Shown here in pieces: positions 1-13,100 of a stretch of DNA of 64,000 nucleotides (position 1 is its first letter; every line of letters begins with the position of its first letter). Made by a program: the position numbers and the translations under genes. The stretch covers positions 31,529,568-31,593,567 of the forward strand of contig CM055319.2 of the NCBI GenBank assembly GCA_029255685.2, read 5' to 3'. This DNA is from Silene conica. Lineage: Eukaryota; Streptophyta; Magnoliopsida; Caryophyllales; Caryophyllaceae. The notes under the pieces are model-generated. The model was not told where the DNA came from. It did no database searches and saw nothing but the letters and a program-made list of their open reading frames with translations.

Positions 1-1543
1 CATCCTCAAGCTTCGGTAGCGATGGCTTTGCAGCTGAAACAACACACAGGAAGGCTTGGCAACCATTCCTAAGAAGATGAGATGCTTTCATCGAAGAAAT
101 AACACGAACACCCTTTTTAGGGCGAGTTCCCCTATAGGAAACACGAACTCCTGAAGAACTCCTCAAGCGGATATTCTGGTCGCGACACTCGAAGCGAGCA
201 TGGTATCGCGATAACCAATCCATACCGAGGATAATGTCAAACTCCTCGAGAGGAAATCTCAGTAAGTCCGCTGGAAATGTGGCTTGACCAATAATAATCG
301 GAACATCCCTATGGGACGAAGAACAAGAAAACACGTCTACCGAAGGTAAGTAAATGAAAGTCTCCTCAACCAAGGAAGACTCAAGAGCTAAACGGTCTGC
401 GAACTGAGTCGATATAAATGATAAAGAAGCTCCAGTGTCAAAAAAAATAAGGCACTCAGCGCCAAGAACAGAAAAGATACCAGCCACGATATCTGGATGA
501 GCCTCAGCCTCAGCCCTAGTCATCACGAAGATCTTTCCCTTCGGCTTTCCTCCTTTAGTCGCTACAGCAGCAGTGGCAGCCTTTCCAAGTACGGTGTTCC
601 TCTCAAGACACTCATAAGATCGATGCCCAAATCCATTACAGGTGAAACACTTATAGGCATTCTTGAAGCAGTCAAAGCCCGGATGAGATGGTTTACCACA
701 ACGGTGGCAAACACTAGAAGTTGTGTCGGTGTGAACAATGGTCTTAGCAACCGGAGCAGAAAACCTCTCAAATCGCTTCTTCTGAGAAGAAGGAGAAGAA
801 GTGGATGGAACAAATGGTCTCTTCCCCTGGTAGACAGATATCTGGTGAGAAGTAGCACTGGGAGTAGTAGCTCGGGTCTCAGCATCTATGGCACGAATGG
901 AACTCTCGGCCCAAATAGCATCATCATAAACCTCCACAAAATAAGTCGAGTCACGGCGAACCATACTCTCGATGCGCGGCCCTAACTTCCCACGATAGAA
1001 GTAAACTCTCTCAGCCTCATCCTTGACGAACTTCGAAGCGAAATGTGCAAGCTGGTTAAATTTGTCGGTGTACTCCTGAACGGACATCTTACCCTGCTTC
1101 AAGTCCATGAACTACTTAAGTCTCTGTGATCTAAGCTCCTTAGGATAAAACCTCGTCTCGAGCTTATCCTTAAAAGCCTCCCAATCAAATAAAGGATCAA
1201 CAATGAAAGTCGGTCCGGTCAATGCCCACCATCTATCGGCCTCTATGGTGAAAAAGTGAGTGGCTAGCCGCACTCTATCCTCTCTGCCAACCGAGTACAT
1301 GGTGAAGCTCTTTTCCATCTCACGGAACCACTCAGTAAGAGCGACCAGATCAACCTCGCCTCCATAAGTCTTCACGTGGCTCCTGGACATCTGTGATGCT
1401 ATCCAAGAGAAGCTACCAGGCCGATTGGCCTCATTGCCTGGCGGTGAAGGAGGTGGAACAGTCTCTGCCTGCTGTCTCTGGTTCTCAAGCAACTGATGAA
1501 GTGCTTGCATTATAGTGTTCTCAGCAGCTGTGGTTCTCACCAT
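1..1543 (-). pseudogene. gag and protease start of element X
   Basis: Gag begins at 1543 with MVRTTAAENTIMQAL, followed by a retrotransposon-gag domain (motifs such as LTEWFREMEKSF, DRWWALTG and ETRFYPKELR). Two CCHC zinc knuckles lie at 668-709 (CHRCGKPSHPGFDC) and 608-649 (CFTCNGFGHRSYEC), the usual nucleic-acid-binding tail of chromovirus gag. Below about 500 comes a retropepsin domain with the active-site motif DTGAS at 425-439. It is cut by the window edge. The coding capacity is a fossil and the frame is not fully open. The order gag, zinc knuckles, protease is that of Ty3/gypsy elements. Confidence 0.85.
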
Positions 1544-1693
1544 CCTTCAAAAGAAAACAGGTGTTAACTTAGCAATTAGCATTCACAAATAGACTACAAT
1601 ATAAATCCTTAGATCTACCCATCTCTCATTCATTATTTGTTTATTTGGTCAAGTTAAAGTTGGGGGTCACATGAGTGCGTCGGGAGCAATAAT

Positions 1694-1705
1694 GCTCTGA
1701 TACCA
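1694..1705 (-). promoter_or_regulatory. Primer-binding site of element X (initiator tRNA-Met type)
   Basis: On the minus strand TGGTATCAGAGC lies two bases inside the LTR end. This is the common plant PBS complementary to the 3' end of initiator tRNA-Met. It fixes the orientation of X and the inner LTR boundary at about 1708. Confidence 0.9.
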
Positions 1706-1707
1706 AC

Positions 1708-2719
1708 TATAAAACCCCTCGCGAAAGCGGAAATATAAAACATACAAAGTACTAAAAATGTAGCGGAATTTAAAACTTTTTAAACATAAACAACATGCGA
1801 GGTGAATTAAAACTGAAGCTGAAAACTGATATGAACAAAATATATAAGTATAACAGTTCTAAGTACGGAAACCAAATATATACAAAGCCTGGGATGGAAC
1901 ATCCCTACAGGCACCAAAAGATAAACAGTATCAAACTAGAGTCTAGCTACTCGAAAGGTGTAAGTCATATGATGACAAATGGATCATCACTTGCTAGTTC
2001 TCAATGAACCCCGTCCAACCTGCATGTACCTACATACATGAAAACATGTACGCCACAATTAGTGGGGAGTGACTAGAGTTCTCCTAGCCACCTTTTGTAA
2101 CGACACGAAACAAGCAGTACAAACAGAACACTCCAACATATATAAACATGTGAAGCATATCAATATCTCAATAACTGAATCTCATACTATCATGAAAAAA
2201 CTAATGCACGACTCTCAACCAACTTCAGAAACTATTTGGAAAAAGAGTCGGTTTCCCTACCGGTTTCCCGGTCGGGGGGTCTTTCAGTCCAAACCATTTA
2301 CGAAACTGACTAAAGAGTCACCCAATGCCTTGGGTGAACAGACTACAACCAAAATGATACAATCATTAACTTTATCATGCATATCTGACACTGTACCAAT
2401 CTCAAGGCAAGCAGATATAAAACATCGTCAAGTAAAGAGGTTCAACGGTCAACTTAAGACATGACCCAAATACTAACATACTTTCACAAGCAAGGACTCA
2501 GAGGCCAACTTAAGGCATAGACCAAGATATTAATAAACACTAGCAATAGGTCCGGAGGTGAACTTAACGCACATCCCACTACCAAAACAATATCGGGTCC
2601 AGAGGTGAACTTAACACATATCCCAACATACAATTTAAGTAAAGGGTCCAGAGGTGAACTTAACACATATCCCTAAACATCCACAAGCAAAAGGTCCAGA
2701 GGTGAACTTAACACATATC
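1708..2719 (-). repeat. LTR of element X, inner (left) segment
   Basis: This is the 3' third of the X LTR in its own orientation, cut off from the rest by the Athila-type insertion at 2720. On the plus strand it ends in about five units of the GGTCCAGAGGTGAACTTAAC repeat (2440-2719) also found at 22743-23000 and in the LTRs at 32968 and 39238. A GNRA-loop motif lies at 2260-2271. Nothing coding is seen; small open frames here are by-products of the repeats. Confidence 0.85.
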
Positions 2720-4089
2720 TGATATGCCGTATTTAGTACGGGTTTAAGAGGCGTGAGTTAGTTGGATAAACATGATATAAATGGGTTGTTAGAAGGATAA
2801 TTGCATTAAGATCCATATTGAGTTGTTGGCATTATTTTGGGAGTTTTAGAAGGGATTATGGATCAATGAAGTGTAGGTATCTTTTGGCTTGGAGTTTTCG
2901 TTAATCATGGATAGGGTGCATACGGTTTTGCCCTTTTTGGCCCAACAGGTGAAGGAAGCGAACCATTGGTCAAGCCCGTTGTTCAAGCAAGGAAAGACGA
3001 AGAAGGAAGAAACGCGTCAGAATCTCCCGCGGGTCGCGGATTTTTCCCGCGGGTCGCTGATTTTCCCGCGGGTCGCGGATGTGGCCGCGGGTCGCCCGTG
3101 TGTCGGCTAGCATCGGTTTCTAATTTCTTTGTTTCCAACTTTCAGCGAGACTTTGAGATTTTTATTTTATCTTTATTTTGTTTATGACTTTTGGTATTAG
3201 GTTAAGTAGGAGGGAGACTAGAGTTTGGCAGTTACTTTTACTTTGGAAAAAAAGAACTCTTATTTTGTTATTCCTTATGGAAACTATGAAGAACTAATTC
3301 TCCTTTCTCGATTCAAGGTATTTTGAAGCCACAAGTTTATCAATTGTGAGACCGTCTTAATCCTCTATTTTATGCTTGAGTATTATTTATTCTCCGTTCA
3401 TAATTTATGATTGATGTATGTTTAATTGATTTGGCCAATTGATTATTTCATCCTTCGATCTAGTGCAATTCTATATGTTTGAATCCGTAATTGTTCAATT
3501 CATTAGATAAAATTGCAACCTTTAATCCAATTAATTGTATGCGTTTCATAGTAGTTGGGAAAAAGGGGGAATAAATATATAATTCGAACCGATAACCGCG
3601 TGTGTTAAAGGTCGTTATTCTTGTTGTATGTTCTGTTCATTCATGCTGTTTATGAATTAAATCTAGACGCGTGGATTAGATTGTTCATTGATTAGGTTGC
3701 TTAGTCTCGCGTTCCGAGCTGAGTAATATTATTTGCGGAACATATAAGACTCTTGTCTTACAACGGGATACTCAAGGGGCAAATAGGGATTAATGGTCGA
3801 CGATCAATTGTTAACTAGTAGTGGATAAACCTTGACTCGGGTTTCTAAATCATCTGAAATCTTTGTTACTTTTAGTCTTTCACCCTTTTATTTAATTGTT
3901 TTTCTTGTTGCTTAATCATCCAACCCCCCCCCCCCCCCCCCCCCCTTGGTTACAATTTTGTCTGCACTTGTTTACACATAAGTTGCATCGTCTTCCCTGC
4001 GGATTCGACACCCGACTTACCTCTACTATATAGTTAAGGTATTAGGACTTTATTACTTATTTTTGGGAGCATACGACTTCGGCTCACCA
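2720..4089 (+). repeat. 5' LTR of the Athila-type element
   Basis: 1370 bp, TG...CA bounded. It contains four copies of a CCCGCGGGTCGC box at about 3026, 3046, 3065 and 3084 (19-20 bp apart) in an AT-rich background, and a run of 22 C at 3924-3945 that is only 9 C long in the partner LTR. It ends immediately before the PBS. Confidence 0.95.
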
Positions 4090-4094
4090 AATTT

Positions 4095-4112
4095 TGGCGC
4101 CGTTGCCGGGGA
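4095..4112 (+). promoter_or_regulatory. Primer-binding site of the Athila-type element
   Basis: TGGCGCCGTTGCCGGGGA, five bases inside the LTR end. This PBS is typical of Athila/Tat elements (assigned in the literature to tRNA-Asp; the tRNA is from family knowledge, not from this window). Confidence 0.9.
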
Positions 4113-4171
4113 AGGCAATAGTTAATTTTTGTGTTTCTTTAGTGTAGACTTTTATTTTATTGTTTTAGTTT

Positions 4172-7100
4172 ATGCCTAATACTCGTTCTTCTGACCAACC
4201 ACTCGAGCCTTACGACTCAGAGATTGAACGTACCTTTTTCAGGTTAAGACAAGTCGGAGAAGGTTTGCTAGTTGCCTTTGAGCACCCAGATTCTGAGAAG
4301 GGTATACACTCTAATTCAGACAGTTCGGAAATCTCTACTACTACTGAGAATATGGCTAGAGAGACTCGAACCTTAAGGGAGCTTACAGCTCCAAACCTTG
4401 ACGTTCAACCATTGTGCATCACTTTTCCAGCATTGAATGATGGAGTCACTTTTGAACTGAAGTCGGGTTTGATACATCAATTACCCAGTTTCAGTGGTAT
4501 GAGTATTGAGGATCCGAACAAGCATCTTTCGGATTTTCATATTGTTTGCACCGGTATGAAGCCAGCCAATGTCACGGAAGAACAATTGAAATTGAGGGCA
4601 TTTCCTTTCTCCTTGAAGGACAATGCAAGAGATTGGTTAAACTATCTACCACCGGGGAGTATCACTACTTGGGTAGGTATGAAGAAGGCATTCTTGGAGA
4701 AATACTTTCCTCCTTCTCGATCCTCTCACTTGAAAAGAGCCATCAGTAATGTTGAACAACAAGATGGAGAAACTATGTATGAGTTTCTTGAGAAATTTAA
4801 GAAACTTTGTGCTAGTTGTCCTTACCATGGATACTCCGACCAGGATCTTATCATGTATTTTTGTGGAGGCCTAAATCTAGATGATCTTCGTATGATTCAC
4901 TCTGCCTGTGGGGGAAATATTGCCAACAAGAATCCAGATGAGGCTTGGGAGGTTATCACAGAGCTAGCTGAGACCTCTAGACAATTTGAGAGGAAACCAT
5001 CACGAAGAGGAGTGAGTGCTATGGGTGTTAGTCCTGGATTGGAGGAAAAAGTTGATAATATTGTTTCCACTCTCCGTGATATGCTATCTGGGAGACAAAT
5101 GTCTACTGTTTGTGGCATATGCGCTATTGAGGGTCATCCCAGCGAATTATGCCCTCAAATGCAAGAAGGTGGTGTTGAAGAGGTGAACGGTGTTTGGGAG
5201 AGTACTACCAATAATAGGAAATGGGATCCTTATTCCAAGACCTACAATGAAGGATGGAAAGCTCATCCTAACTTCCGTTGGGGAAATTCCCAAGCTGGTC
5301 CATCATCTGCCCCTCCTAGAGGTCAGTTTCTTCAGCGCCCACAAGGGCAACAATTTACTCAACAAGTGCCACAACAAGCAGCTCCACAAGCACCACCGAG
5401 TTCATCCATGTCCACGGAGGATATGATTCGTGCTCTTACTCTTAGTGTCACTCAAGATAGAGAAGACAACAAGCAAAACTTTAAGAATCTTGAGAATCAA
5501 GTGAGTCAATTGGCTACGGCAGTCAACCGGTTGGAAGCTAAACAATCAGGAGCCCTACCATCTCAAACGGTAGAGAATCCGAGAAAGAATGTGAGTGCAG
5601 TATCCTTGAGAAATGGAAGGCAATTAGAGGAAGTAGAGAAACCAAAAGCCAAATACAAAGCAGCTGTCATTCAAGAGGAAGAAGAGATAGTGATTGATGA
5701 TGGGAGTTCACAAGTGATTAAAGAGAATGAAGCGGTGCCTAGTTCAACTGTCACAGACCCACCGGTCCAGATCTATGAGCCCACTCCACCTTTCCCTGAA
5801 GCATTGAAGGATACTCGCAGGAAGGAGCATGACAATGATGTTTACGAAACCTTTCGTAAATGTGAGGTAAATATTCCCCTTCTAGAGTTGCTTAAAAGTG
5901 TCCCTCGGTATGCAAAGTTTTTAAAGGAACTTTGTACTATTAAGAGGAATAATAGACTTAAGGGAGTCAAGAAGGTGAAGGTAAATGAACATGTCTCAGC
6001 TATGTTTCAACAAAAATTGCCCACTAAATGTGGAGATCCGGGAGTGTTCACAATACCTTGTACTATAGGAGACACCAAAATTCATAATGCTATGCTAGAT
6101 TTAGGTGCTTCGATTAATGTGATCCCCTATTCTGTCTATCAGTCTCTGAAACTTGGACCAATGAGTAAAACAAATGTTGTCATTCAACTAGCGGATCGGT
6201 CTAATGTTTATCCTAAGGGAATGGTTGAAGATGTCTTAGTTATGGTTGATAAATTGATTTTTCCTGCAGACTTTTATGTGCTTGAAATGGAGCACGATAG
6301 ACATGCTTCCCCTATTTTGTTAGGACGACCATTTATGAAAACTGCAAAAACTAACATTGATGTTTTTAGCGGTTCTCTCACTATGGAGTTTTATGGTCAA
6401 GTGGTGGAATTTAATATTTTCGATTCTATGAAATTCCCCAGAGATGACCATTCTTTATGTCTTATTGATGTGTTTGAGCCATTAGTGCAGGATACCTTTG
6501 ATGTTGCTAATCCAGATGAGTACCAGGTTGTGATTGAGAACGGTATAGTAGAAGATGATTTTGATGATTCGTTGCCTACTAACTTGCAGGAGAGAGCTGT
6601 AGAGTTGACCGGAGTGTCCTTCGTGCACACAGAACCACCCCCTTTACCACTAACTGTGCCTAGTGAAACCTTGCTACCATCTATTTTGCAGGCACCAGTT
6701 GTAGAGTTGAAACCCCTTCCAGATCACTTGAAGTATGTGTTCCTTGGTGAGGGAGATACATTGCCTGCAATTATTTCTAGTAAGCTCACCCAAGAACAAG
6801 AAAAGAGGTTGGTGGAGGTGTTGAAGGAGCATAAACAAGCTATAGGTTGGACTATTGCCGACATCAAGGGCATAAGTCCATCAACTTGTATGCATCGTAT
6901 TCTACTGGAAGACGAGGCACGACCGGTAAGGCAACCGCAGCGGCGGTTGAACCCTCCTATGATGGATGTCGTGAAGAAGGAGGTATTGAAACTTCTCCAA
7001 GTCGGTATGATCTATCCTACTTCTGATAGCAAGTGGGTTAGTCCCACTCAGGTTGTCCCTAAGAAGAGTGGAGTCACTGTTGTAGAGAATAAGGATGGGG

Positions 7101-7334
7101 ATTTAGTGCCTACTAGAGTCCAGAATGGGTGGAGGGTGTGCATAGATTACCGTAGACTGAACACGGTAACTCTGAAAGATCATTTTCCCCTACCTTTCAT
7201 TGACCAAATGTTAGAGAGACTTGCTCGGAAGGCATATTACTGTTTTTTGGATGGATACTCAGGTTATTTTCAAATAGCCATTGCTCCTGAAGTTCAGGAG
7301 AAGACCACTTTTACATGTCCTTTTGGCACCTTCG
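4172..7334 (+). CDS. gag, protease and first part of reverse transcriptase (Athila type)
   Basis: An open frame from MPNTRSSDQP. Gag domain at about residues 90-280 (DNARDWLNYLPPGSITTW, EKYFPPSRSSHLKRAI). A CCHC knuckle, CGICAIEGHPSELC, near residues 314-327. A proline/glutamine-rich linker. A retropepsin domain near residue 640 (LDLGASINVIPYSVYQSL). The start of RT at about residues 925-1050 (GWRVCIDYRRLNTVT, YCFLDGYSGYFQIAIAPE). The element's own coding stops at 7334, where the copia LTR begins; the open frame then runs about 80 bases into that LTR. RT continues beyond the insertion at 16083. The role is capsid, processing enzyme and cDNA synthesis of a retrotransposon. No chromodomain, as expected for Athila. 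Confidence 0.93.
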
Positions 7335-8332
7335 TGTTGGGGCTGGTGTCCTTGACAATTAAGTACAATGACTTATTAAATCTCTTTAAGGATCACAAGG
7401 GCATACTTTTGTATTAGTACCAGTTGATCCACGTTTATCAATAACGGTTGGCTTGCTAGATAAGTTTGACGTTATTGTCATACGGATGGCGGTGATCAAC
7501 TGGTCCCTATACGTCACACCTATAGGACACGTTGAGAGATGTGAAGGTATGAAAATACAGTCACATTTTGCCGGATAAGACTAAACAGTTACTCAGAGGT
7601 ATTGACTATTAAATTAGTCAATAAGATGTTGAGATTATTATTTAATACGGATTAAATAATTTTAGCTAATACGGATTACATGTTTAATTCGTAAATTAAA
7701 TATAAACGGTTATATATTTAATTAAATATTGTATTCGCGAATTAATATAAACAGTTATATTAATTTGGGTAATTATACAATATCGTATTTTGTCAGACCA
7801 TTATTAATATATCGACTGTATTGATATCTGATAACATGTTACGATTTATAATTAAAATCCCGCGAATAACTCATAGCTAAATGGGTCGAATCATGAATTA
7901 GAATAAGGTAAGAGTGGAAAGCCCACCCTTACCCTATTCAAATATTTCGGCCAAGTGTAGTATATAAGGAGGAGACTTCTCCTTATGTAAAACACTGTTG
8001 TTGCACTGACTACATAATTCTCAAGAAAATTAGGGTTTTGAGAGCATTCTTCTCCCAAAACCTCAGATCTCACATCTAAAACCTAAATAGCTCTCCCAAT
8101 ATTGCAAGGCAGTTGGAGAGGATTTCTAGCACACACGGCCTCGTCTCATTCTAAGTCTTGGGTGCAAGTTATAGGAGGGAATTTGTGTTAATTCATGTTC
8201 TTAGGCCTTTCGCACAAGGACTAAAGGTTGTACTTCTTTTCTTATCCTTTTTAATCTTATGACTATAAACACAACTGTATTTTTCATTATAATCCTGCAA
8301 GTTTAGGGTGAATACATGCTTTATTCCCCACA
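7335..8332 (+). repeat. 5' LTR of the copia element
   Basis: 998 bp, TGTTGGGG to CCCCACA. AT-rich middle with a TATA-like GTATATAAGG stretch around 7959-7970 in a promoter-like position. Parts of its first 220 bp resemble the LTR at 58587 (the shared segment CACACCTATAGGACA is easy to see), showing that the two copia elements are related families. Confidence 0.95.
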
Positions 8333-8334
8333 AG

Positions 8335-8346
8335 TGGTATCAGAGC
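8335..8346 (+). promoter_or_regulatory. Primer-binding site of the copia element
   Basis: TGGTATCAGAGC two bases after the LTR end; initiator tRNA-Met type, standard for plant copia elements. Confidence 0.93.
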
Positions 8347-10184
8347 CTTAGGCCATGAAAATTTTACTTTTGTGTTTTTCATAAGTTTATTTAAAAGTTT
8401 TTGAAAAATCTCGTTTCTGTCGCTGTGTCGGTCGGTCGACCAGTTTTAGCGGTCGGTCGACCGCCCCTGTGTGAGTTTTCTGTTTTTTTTTTTAAAAAAA
8501 AAAAACAGTTTCCTTTGTGAGGTTTCGATCTTGATTTTCGATTCCTGTTTACATATTGTTAATTAATCGATATTCTTGACAATATGTGAACCCTTGTTGA
8601 TGTTAATTTTGATTTACTTGTTTTAATCAAAGTTTAAAAGGTAAAAACTTGTTTTAATTTAAAAAAGGGGCAGCGTTTTGCGTTTTCTGAAATTCGTTTT
8701 TACTGCATGTTGGTCGGTCGACCTAATTGATAGGTCGGTCGACCGATTATACTGTTGCAGAAAGTTTCCGTTTTTCGGCTGGAGGTCGGTCGACCACATG
8801 TTTAGGTCGGTCGACCTCCCCCCTGTAACAGACTCGTTTTTATTTTTTTTTTTTTCTTCGAAAATAACATGTTTTATTTTCACATGGCCTTTAGTAATAT
8901 ACTGTATACGGAAATAGTATATTATTAATTTTAGTGAAACGGTTCACCCTCGTTTGATACATATTATTTTAAAACGGTTTAAAATAATAGGATTATAAAC
9001 TTATTAAAATTAAAGTGGTTAAAACGGTATAATCACATAATTTTAATCCTAAAAGGTGGTTTGGTATAAATTTATTAAACATAATAACAGTATTATGTCA
9101 TGTATAAATTTTATTTAATTGATGCATTTTATTTATCGTCTTGTGAATGCCTTGAATGCTTTCAATAACGTATTTAATTTTTGCAAACGGTTGTAACTTA
9201 GTGTGGCCTTAGAAGATTGTGTCACCGTAATGATGGGACATAGTCTTGCTTGTAATCTTGAGATCTTGAATCTCCGTTTTGGGTTTTTGCCATGTAATTA
9301 CTTTTGTATTTAAATTAGAATGTATCTAGGACTACTTTTGTAATTTAAATTAGTAATTTTGTGAAGACCAAAGACAAGACGGAGACCGGATGCTCACTCC
9401 CGCTGCAAGGACCAAGATGGAACATCAAGACAAGCTTCTAGGGTCCAACGGTGGATTCCAAGTTGTTTTATGTTTATTTTGGTAGGATAGGCCACACTAG
9501 GACTTTTTATTTACGTTTATTGCATTTAATTTTTATGCATTCATCGATAATAGCTTGCATCATATTCCGCCTAAACCAAACCACCTATATCATGCCTGAA
9601 AACTAACTCATGTAGAGGTTACGCGTTAGTTTTCTGTGACAATACAGATGTCACATGTCATTTGCAAAGCCATCACTTTATTTAATTCATTCACGCATTT
9701 GCTAGATATTAGTTCACTTAATATGAATAAATAAAAGTTGATGGGGTCTTCCTCGTATAACCAAAAATTGAGACTAGTCTTTATAAATCAGCCTCCCATG
9801 AATCCCTTCTTCGTCGGTAGGCATAATATGACCCCTTCTACGTCGGGTAAGTGGGAACAGATGATTTATTTTATCTCAACATCATGGTCACTCGATACTA
9901 TCTAGTGACTGAGATGGACTAATAGATAGGATTTACGGAAATCTATCGACCAAGAGTTCCAACGATTGGAATTAGCCAAACTGTGGGCTTATCAATATAC
10001 GGAAATTGAGTCTTGGGATCGTTTATATAATTCTTGAGGGAGATCAATTATATAAATGCATGAGTCTACGAGTTTAAATTCAATTTAATATAGACTTAAA
10101 TCACAACAATAAGTTGCTTATATGGTTTTGTTTTATCTTCTTTTCAGTGTAGAACACGTTCATTAAAACTGCTGTATAACTAAA
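8347..10184 (+). other. Long untranslated leader of the copia element with paired GC boxes
   Basis: No gene. Three pairs of the 12-bp box GGTCGGTCGACC lie at 8430/8451, 8712/8733 and 8784/8805 (start positions); within each pair the starts are exactly 21 bp apart. The surrounding DNA is AT-rich. The same box pairs occur in the unrelated solo LTR at 48062-49635. The rest of the leader to the gag ATG at 10185 shows nothing else I can name. Confidence 0.85.
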
Positions 10185-13100
10185 ATGGCTGGTGAAGACC
10201 CAATGCCAAGTGCCAAGCTAGCACGTGAATCCTGGCTAAAGGCCTTCATGGACTCCATGAATCAGTCTACTAGACTGAGGAATGATGGGTCAAACTTCTC
10301 TGACTGGGAGGCAGCACTACGGAATGCTGCCATTGCTGACGGAAAGCTTAAGTATTTAACTGAGCCCATTCCGGCACACCTAGGAACTGGAGCTAGAGCC
10401 AACGAAGTTCGCGCTCATAGTGACTTCGTCATGGAAGCGGGTGCGATAAAGAACGTACTCATCTATGCAATGGAATCAAATTTGCAAAGACGCTTCATAT
10501 CCCATGGTGCAAACAAGATTTTCACCACGCTCTCTAACGAATTCTCCAAAGCTCCGAGAATCGTTTCTTATGAGCATACCTGTCGCTTCTTTGAGGCGAA
10601 ACTCCAGAAGGGCCAAGCTGTTAGCCCACATATTCTTCACATGATTGAGAATATCGAGAAACTGGAGGCCCTAAACTGCAAGATCAGTGAGAACATAATC
10701 GTTGATCGAATGCTTCATTCACTTCATTATGGTTTCGCCCTCTTTAGGGCCAACTATTACATGAATGACATGAAGAAGACTCCTCATGAGCTCCACTCCC
10801 TTCTCGTACAGACCGAGAAGGATCTGAAATTAAGTGGGAGCATGAAGCAGGATGTTCTCATGATCTCCAGTAAGGGAAAAGGTAAAGGGAAGGCTAAAGC
10901 TCAGGGCGACCTAGCAGTAGGTAAGCCCAGGTTCAAGAAACCAGGATTTACTAAGAGTGGGCCAGCAGAGTCGAGCAACTCACAGGGCAAGACTAAGAGC
11001 AAGGATACTAGCATGGAATGTCACTATTGCCACAAGACTGGGCATTGGAGGCGCTCATGCCCCGTGTATCGTGAGGACATTAAGGCAGGCCGTGTTACTC
11101 CTGTTGGTATGTCTTCTTCTTCTTTTATTCACATGATTGAGATTAACCACGCAAGTTGCGGAACTTGGGTACTTGATACTGGTTGTGGTTCTCATCTATG
11201 TAATCATGTGCAGGGCCTCCGAAACCAAGAACCCCTAATCAAGGGTGAGGTGGACCTGCGTGTCGGGAATGGAGCGCGCGTTGCTGCAGTCTCGAAGGGA
11301 ACATACATGATCCAACTTCCAAGTGGATTCGAGTTATTTTTATATAACTGTTATTATGTTCCTAGTTTGTCCAAAAACATTATTTCAGTTTCTGCGCTTG
11401 ACAAACTCGGCTTTTCATTTGTAATAGAGAATAATAGCTGTATTTTCTCCTTACACAATATGATTTATGGCAAGGCAGTTTCCATGAATGGAATTTATGT
11501 TTTAGATCAAACTACCGAGATATTACATGTGAATAACAAGAGATTAAAGGTAGGTGACAAAGATCAAACTTACCTATGGCATTGTCGTATGGGACACATA
11601 AATGAGAAACGCGTAAAGCAGCTCATACAGAATGGAGCTATATCGCCCTTTGATTTCGAATCATATGGCACGTGTGAATCATGTCTCATCGGCAAGATGA
11701 CTCGTATTTCCTTCAAAGGTGTTGGAATGCGCGCTGCCGACCTATTAGGACTCATACATACGGACGTATGTGGCCCTATGTCGATCAACGCACGAGAAGG
11801 CTATAGGTATTTCATCACTTTCACGGATGATTTGAGTAGATATGGCTATGTCTACTTGATGAAACATAAAAGTGAATCCTTTGACAAGTTCAAAGAATAC
11901 CAGAATCGGGTACAGAACCAGCTGGGTAGAAAGATTAAAGCACTACGTTCTGATCGTGGTGGTGAGTATCTTTCACACGAGTTTGATCAACACCTTAAAG
12001 ACTGTGGCATCGTGCTACAGTTGACTCCACTTGGAACACCACAATTAAATGGTGTGTCCGAACGGAGAAATCGAACTCTACTCGATATGGTTCGATCCAT
12101 GATGACTCACACCGTCGTGCCTGATTCATTGTGGGGCTATGCTCTTTTGTCGACCGCTCTAATACTTAACCGAAGTCCATCTAAAGCTGTTGACAAGACT
12201 CCATACGAATTATGGAAGGGAACGGTCCCCAACTTGTCCTTTATTCGGGTTTGGGGCTGCGAGGCTTATGTCAAGTGGAGACACGAGGATAAGCTCGGCC
12301 CGCGATCGGTCAAGACATACTTTATAGGCTATCCAAAGGGAACTTTTGGTCATTACTTCTACTCGCCTACCGAACAACGTGTTTTTGTTGCGGCTAGTGC
12401 GACGTTCTTAGAGAAAGAATTTCTCGAGAACAAGTCGAGTAATAGAACCTTCGAGTTATCGGAGGTTCAAGAACCAACTACCGAGCAACCATTGGAGGAA
12501 ACAGTTCCTTCAACCGAGGCTGCGGTAGATATTCCTGAGGAACCTAGGAGGTCGGGAAGAGTCTCTATTCCTTCGGACAGATACATTGGTATGGTCGAGG
12601 AACATGATACAGATGACGTCTTACTCCTAGAGGGTAACGAACCCACAACCTATAAAGGTGCCATGACCAGTTCTGACTCAAAGCAATGGCTAGAAGCCAT
12701 GCAATCCGAGATGGACTCCATGTATGAGAACAACGTGTGGGATCTTGTGGACCTACCTGCAAAGGTACGTCCCCTTCAATGCAAATGTCTTTACAAGATA
12801 AAGCATGCCGTGGAAGGACAACAAGATATCCACAAGGCTAGACTAGTTGCTAAAGGTTTCACTCAAGTGCCAGGCTTGCACTATGATGAGATCTTTGCAC
12901 CCGTAGTCATGCTACGTTCCATTCGGATTATCTTAGCGATCGTTGCATTTCATGATTATGAAATATGGCAAATGGACGTCAAAACCGCCTTCTTAAACGG
13001 TTATTTGGAGGAAGAGTTGTACATGGTACAACCCGAGGGTTTTATTGATCCAGAACATCCTAAGAAAGTTTGCAAGCTGAAGCGTTCCATCTATGGACTT

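Noticed and set aside
1694-1705. tRNA-Met-like sequence (also at 8335, 35935 and 59845)
   Set aside because: Only the 12-base primer-binding site is present; no cloverleaf or A/B boxes around it, so no tRNA gene.
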